Shown here: in pieces, positions 59,601-64,000 of the stretch
How positions within the stretch are numbered: position 1 is the first letter of the stretch
How the letters are laid out: each line of letters opens with the position of its first letter
From: Lucifuga dentata
Lineage: Eukaryota > Chordata > Actinopteri > Ophidiiformes > Bythitidae
Assembly (NCBI GenBank): GCA_014773175.1
Contig: VXCM01002826.1
Location: 1 to 64,000 of the forward strand
DNA: 64,000 nt
Direction of reading: 5' to 3'
Position numbers and translations under genes: made by a program
Notes under the pieces: generated by a model
Seen by the model: only the letters and a program-made list of their open reading frames with translations
The model's database searches: none
Told to the model about the DNA's origin: nothing

Positions 59601-62600
59601 TCAAGGCTGACATGTTGTTATAAGAAAATCATCTATTCTGAATATACTGTATGACTTTGTTCAAGGGGAAGTTTGTCTTATTCTGAAAAGACTGCATCCT
59701 GTTTCTGCCACATTAGTGAGTGTTAGCATTCGTTAGCATTAGCATTAGCTTGAATGCATCATGTATAGCAACACAGTAAAGCTAAAGGCTAAAAGGCTGT
59801 GAAGTTCTTTTAGTAGTTTCTATGTTTTTGATGAATAAAGTTAAAACGACACACTGCTGAGCGACTGAGTTTGTCTGGTTTCAACAAGAGCCATCGCTAA
59901 CTTTTTAAAGTTAACAAGAGCCATCGCTAACTTTTTAACGTTAACAAGAGCCATCGCTAACTTTTTAAAGCACAACTTTACATCTATAGCATCAGTCAGA
60001 AATCAGTACACCCTGTCTATTAGTAAGACAATCAGTTTTTAATTTTCTGTAGGCAATATCTAGGTTGGAGCCATTTGGATCTGTCGAGCCTTTATTGTAG
60101 CACATTTAACAATAACTGATATTGGGAAAATATTTCAATCATAATTTTTTATTAATATTCTACATAACATAGTTTCACAGTAAGTACACCCCAAGTTTAA
60201 ACAAAGCAGCATGTGTCAGTAGATGAAACACCTTTACTACACACACTTCCTGTTTTAACACCACATCACCTGTCACCTTTTCATGCTATACACACCTGAA
60301 TAGTGTGATATAATGTTTGTGCAAGACACATTTTTTTTAACAGTCTGAAGCCGCATAGTAAAAATGGCTCCAGGTGGGAGAGAACTGTCAGAAGATTTGA
60401 ACAAAAGAATCACTGAACTGCCTGAAAGCAAAGTTGATACAAAACCATCACTGAAAGTTTGCTAATAAGCAGAAATCCTGTGGTGAAGGTGATCCAAAGG
60501 TTTAAAAGCACGGGTCAGAGGTCACTAAACAGCGAGCNAATCCTGTGGTGAAGGTGATCCAAAGGTTTAAAAGCACGGGTCAGAGGTCACTAAACAGCGA
60601 GCAGGTGCAGCTCAAAGACGTCACAGAGAGCTGTTAGCTTGTGATGTTACGTCTGATACCGAAGCTCCGAAGCTTGAATCAAAATGGCGACGCAGTGACG
60701 TCTAACCACTGCTTCGGAGCTCGCTTTGGATCAGCGAAAATCATGCGACTGATGACGTTTGAAGCAGCAGCTGCTTCGTTGTGTCAGCGAATGAGCAGTG
60801 ATTTGAAGTGGTCTGAACCAATGAGGCGCCTCTTCTCTGTAAAGTTTCCCGAAGCACGCACAAACTGTGGGTTGTACAAGTGGCGTACTACATTGTTCGA
60901 TATCATGTGTGATTAGAAAACTCCACACCAAAACCAGGACACAGCAAACATTAATATAAAATTAATGAAGACAGTTAATGATTTATGGAAATCTTTACAT
61001 GGTTGGCTGAGATCTAAATCCATAAACATAGATTNAGTTAATGATTTATGGAAATCTTTACATGGTTGGCTGAGATCTAAATCCATAAACATAGATTTCT
61101 TTTCATTCAAAACAATCCAACTGGGAATAATATTGAATGACAAGGAAATTTTAGTTTCTTGTAAATAATATTATTATAACGACAAAGTACTATATACATA
61201 AATGCCATTATGCTAAATCCCCCCATTGTGGAAGGAACAAATCAACTCTCCTTTTTTAACATGTCTTTGAAAACTATTAAGAGCCCTCCTGCTCAAAATA
61301 TGAATATTTTTTGACCCTTGTTGTCTTTTATTTTTCTTCATGTATCCTGTATTGTTGTAGTTGATTCTTTGCTTTATAGAGTATATTTTTAATATTTAAT
61401 TATTTGGAGATATTGTTCTTTTGTGAAAATCTATATACATGGTTATGAAAAGTATGAAGCTTGATGATTACAATTAAAAAAAAAAAAAAAAAAANTAAAA
61501 AAAAAAAAAAAAAACTGATGGCAGTTTGGGAATTGAACCAGTAATCTTCTGTGTGGGAGGCAAAAGACATCCTAACTCCACTACTTGTGCCACACTTCTA
61601 CCTTTGAAATTATAGATCTAATGTGTCAGGTCATTTGCAATTCATTGGTTTTACCACTAGATGGCAGTGTTCATTGGTTCATATGAATCTTAGAGTAATG
61701 AACCTATTTCCGACACAGTGTGCCAGAAAGCCTGAATGCTTCAGAAAGCTTCATTTCGCCATCACTACTGTTAGCCATGTTGCTAAGCTAGCACTGAAGG
61801 ACAGACACATGATGCCTCCCAGCTAGCTGAAGCTGCATCAGAGTTTCACAGCTACAATCAGGAGAACACGGACAGGTCAGAGCTCCATGGACACATACCT
61901 CGTCCAAAGCCGTTACTCACGCAGCAACATGAGGAAGCCAGGCAGAAGCTTCCTGCTACACAAGGACAAAGTCTGAACCTTCTGATGAGACCAAAATAAT
62001 GGTCTCATCAGAGCTGTTTGGCTCTGGCTCTGTTTGACGGTGTCCAGAAGAAGAGTACAAAGAAGAGTGCTTGGTGCCCTCTGTTAGGCACTGTTACCTG
62101 GAGGCAGAGCCTCATGGTATGGGGTTGCATGAGCTCGTCAGGGGAGGAGAGCTGCAGCTCATCAGTGGAAGTTATTGTCAAATACTGGAAGAGAAGATGC
62201 TCCTTCACTGAGAAGGCTGGGACGGGTGGTCAAGATTTCAGCAGGACAACGACCCTAAACACCATGCCAAGAAGACTTCTGACTTTTAAAGGGGACGGAG
62301 GTGAAGGTACATGACTGGCCCAGTACGTCTCCAGACCTGAATCCAGCAGAACACCTCTGGAATGAGCTCAGACGGAAAGTGGAGCAGCGGCAGCATCCAA
62401 CCTTCAAACCCGACAGAAATCATAGCAACAGAACGTCTCTCAGAGCTGCTGCTGATNGCAGCATCCAACCTTCAAACCCGACAGAAATCATAGCAACAGA
62501 ACGTCTCTCAGAGCTGCTGCTGATTTACTGCATTCAATGCCAAGACATTACAAGCTGTGCTGCAAACTATGCTGCATCTACTAAATATTAACATGTTTGG

Positions 62601-63255
62601 TAAGGGGTGTACTTACTGTGAAACTATGTTATATAGAAGATTAGTTAATACAAATTCTGATTGAAGTATTTTCCCAATTTCAGAGATTGTTAAATATGCT
62701 ACAATAAAGGCCCAACAGATCCAAATGGCTATCCAACCTAGACAGACCTACAGGAAGTAAAAACTCTGATCTTCTTACTAATAGANATCCAAATGGCTAT
62801 CCAACCTAGACAGACCTACAGGAAGTAAAAACTCTGATCTTCTTACTAATAGACAGGAGTGTACTTACTTCTGACTGATACTGTAATCTGATCATTTTCC
62901 TTCTCCATAGCGTTACCATATCACATTAGCCACAGGAAGCAGGGGAAAAGAAAACGAAAACATTAGCCTAGCCTCAGGAAGTGAAAACACAGGTGCGTTA
63001 ATAGCGTTAATTTTTTTTAACACGTTAAACAGTCCACAGTAATCGCAAAACTTAAAGCATTAATTTTCTCAACACTAATACAAATATATAAACTATAGTA
63101 ATATGACAGCAATAGTAGTGAAGTGAAAGTGTTTTTCTCACCTGTGTGACAGACTGAGTAGTTGCAGGGAAACCAGTGACCAGGCTTACTGCTGCAGTTC
63201 CATCTGCCTGACCCTCCAACTGTCCGTCTGACACCTGGATAACTCTGTAAGTCAC
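53661..63255 (-). CDS. usf1: Upstream stimulatory factor, USF1 or USF1-like (5' end outside window)
   Basis: A nuclear bHLH-leucine-zipper factor that binds CACGTG E-boxes. Exons in gene order: 63142-63255, 57922-58075, 56967-57054, 56742-56800, 56545-56639, 55258-55386, 53661-53750. They total 729 nt in continuous phase, or 242 residues plus stop. Within this fragment: the USF-specific part VTYRVIQVSDGQLEGQ at the start and GQLYVMMSPQEVL around 90-102; the basic region DEKRRAQHNEVERRRRDKIN (about 129-148); helix-loop-helix to about residue 190, including SKGGILSKACEYI; then zipper leucines at about 191-235. Human USF1 has the same order and exon logic. The C-terminus (LRQHGIVGSSSTDPQ) differs from the usual USF1 ending, so a usf1-like paralogue is possible. 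The first coding exons lie beyond 64,000. Confidence 0.88.
55139..55265. other. Gap duplication overlapping a usf1 splice donor
   Basis: 63 bp (55139-55201), one N, then the same 63 bp (55203-55265). The right copy covers the last 8 nt of the usf1 exon at 55258 and its donor, so an apparent second donor at about 55194 is an artefact. Confidence 0.85.
55483..56387 (-). mobile_element. Tc1-like element with long terminal inverted repeats
   Basis: TA-bordered ends (TACAGCATGTCCAGAAAGTT and its near complement AACTTTCTGGGGGCGCTGTA) extend into inverted repeats of roughly 200 bp, containing TTTTGCACATTTTATTGTG and ATTATGGATTTTTGAGTGTAGAT. The interior read on minus gives EWPRLKPHRTSVERPEDRVQ, then SNLTEPERICRKNGINCPNP, a decayed Tc1 transposase C-terminus, so the copy is non-functional and internally deleted. 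The 67-bp gap duplication around N at 55578 lengthens the left arm. It lies in a usf1 intron. Confidence 0.8.
57222..57680. mobile_element. hAT-like MITE
   Basis: Left end CAGGGTTCCCCAGCTAGTC and right end CCACCAGTTGGGGATCCCTA are imperfect inverses. This is the familiar form of a vertebrate hAT MITE whose ends read CAGGGGTCCCCAAAC. The flanks CTGTAATG and ATATAATG agree only partly as a target duplication. It lies between the usf1 exons at 57054 and 57922. Confidence 0.6.
58076..59201. other. usf1 intronic sequence without recognised element
   Basis: A poly-T run with one N (58361-58399) and a second T-run (58731-58747). No coding sequence or clear transposon. Confidence 0.4.
59882..59967 (+). 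repeat. Three tandem copies of a 30-bp unit
   Basis: ACAAGAGCCATCGCTAACTTTTTAA occurs three times with spacing of 30 bp, inside the outer hAT-like element. It looks like a recent slippage product. Confidence 0.85.
59985..62885 (+). mobile_element. Tc1-like transposon inserted in the outer hAT element
   Basis: TA-bordered inverted termini (TATAGCATCAGTCAGAA at the left; complement of TTCTGACTGATACTGTA at the right) run for about 150 bp or more, including CCTGTCTATTAGTAAGA and GGTTGGA...CCATTTGGATCTGT. The transposase remnant on plus starts ATGGCTCCAGGTGGG (60363; MAPGGRELSEDLNKRITEL) and its C-terminal part reads DWPSTSPDLNPAEHLWNELR near 62304, after QQDNDPKHHAKKTSD near 62240. The gene is broken by stops and by a 1.1 kb insertion. 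Gap duplications near 60538, 62457 and 62786 inflate its length. Confidence 0.85.
60639..61767. mobile_element. Innermost hAT-like insertion within the Tc1-like element
   Basis: Flanked by identical 8-bp CTGTTAGC (60631-60638 and 61768-61775). The termini TTGTGATG and CATCACTA are inverse at seven of eight bases and extend into GAAGC/GCTTC-rich similarity. The interior has a gap duplication around N at 61035 and a poly-A with N at 61495. No transposase was recognised. Confidence 0.75.
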
Positions 63256-64000
63256 CTGGACAGAACACATCACACTGAATGCTGGATATCTACACACCTG
63301 CACAACAGATAAGATATAGAACTTCAATCTAGTTTCAAGCATGAAGCCTACATTGAAGGGGAACTTCACCAATCTTACACATGAAATTCAGTGTGTATGA
63401 GTCGGGAAAAACTACTCAGCATGTGAAAACACTGCATAAAGTGTTCCTTACATCTGTCAGGCTGCCCCTTCTCTCCCTCAGCTTCCTAATTAATGTGGTC
63501 AAGTCAGCTGCCATTTGCACTTTAGCAGTCAAACTAGCCGCACCGACAAACTGAATGCATCACTATTCTGGACTTTATACTAACCTTTAAAACAGCCAGA
63601 GGCTGTTACAACAGATTTGTGTGCAAGTGTGTAGCACGTTTGTTCGGATCCACAACAAAGTGTTTCAGAAAAAAATACATTACAAGATACTGTAATTACA
63701 AATACTTATGGGCTATGAGAGCATTAATACTTTTGAAAATGACACGCAGCATTTCAGTTTTGAACAGGCATACAAATAGCCTTATTTCTCATTTTGATGT
63801 GCCCTAAAAACTAATGTTTAATAAGTAGTTGGTACTGCTTGGATTCAGCAAGTCTTAGACCATGTGCAACACGTTTTTACTGAAGCATTTTGGAGTTATT
63901 AAAGCCCAAATTCTCATGCAGAAGCATACAGCCAAAATATATTTTCTCATTTTTTGTGTGTCTTAAAACTCATTTCTATCAAAGTTGAGTAGTGCTTTCT

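Larger units (their letters stand above)
59210..63077. mobile_element. Outer hAT-like element of a nested stack
   Basis: Begins TAGGGCTGTGAAATGATTAA and ends with the inverse-like TTAATTTTCTCAACACTA. A perfect 8-bp target duplication, ATACAAAT, is present at 59202-59209 and 63078-63085. The ends with repeated TTAAT/ATTAA resemble the AGGGCTGTGCGATTAAT hAT MITEs. A Tc1-like element accounts for 2.9 kb of its length, so the original was about 0.97 kb. It lies in the usf1 intron just downstream of the exon ending at 63142. Confidence 0.85.

Noticed and set aside
60641..60916. 91-codon plus-strand frame in a usf1 intron
   Set aside because: It starts within the terminal region of the innermost hAT-like insertion and has no recognisable domain; chance frame.

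Overview
The window is vertebrate nuclear DNA, almost certainly from a teleost fish. It holds three multi-exon genes with GT/AG introns, fish-type DNA transposons (hAT-like and Tc1-like elements, TTAA-flanked MITEs), Rex1/Babar-like and L1-like non-LTR remnants, and many microsatellites and minisatellites. There are no bacterial-style operons. I rebuilt the exons by hand, requiring splice sites, continuous phase and family motifs to agree.

Layout. (1) 1-3.4 kb: GC-rich low-complexity DNA, an L1-like reverse-transcriptase tail and a 1.7 kb A/T-rich minisatellite. (2) 4,457-19,681, plus strand: hmbs (hydroxymethylbilane synthase, haem pathway), 14 coding exons, 359 aa, intact. Its last intron carries a 2 kb minisatellite split by a hAT-like MITE. 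(3) 19.7-28 kb: gene-free convergent interval with a Rex1-like LINE remnant, a hAT-like MITE and long homopolymers. (4) 27,967-51,609, minus strand: a 23-exon, 615-aa gene that I recognise as gkup (glucuronokinase with putative uridyl pyrophosphorylase). It fuses an N-terminal nucleotidyltransferase to a C-terminal GHMP kinase and could turn glucuronate into UDP-glucuronate in one polypeptide. (5) 53,661-63,255, minus strand: the 3' seven coding exons of a USF1-family bHLH-zipper factor; its 5' end lies beyond the window. A usf1 intron holds a three-level nest of transposons.

The genes are separate eukaryotic loci, not a pathway cluster; hmbs and gkup are convergent, and usf1 lies upstream of gkup on the same strand. 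The most interesting protein is the gkup fusion, with a degenerate nucleotidyltransferase signature and a 17-nt microexon in the kinase phosphate-binding loop.

A technical warning: sixteen single-N gaps are flanked by direct duplications of about 62-67 bp. These look like unmerged contig overlaps, not biology, and should be collapsed before any repeat or ORF analysis.
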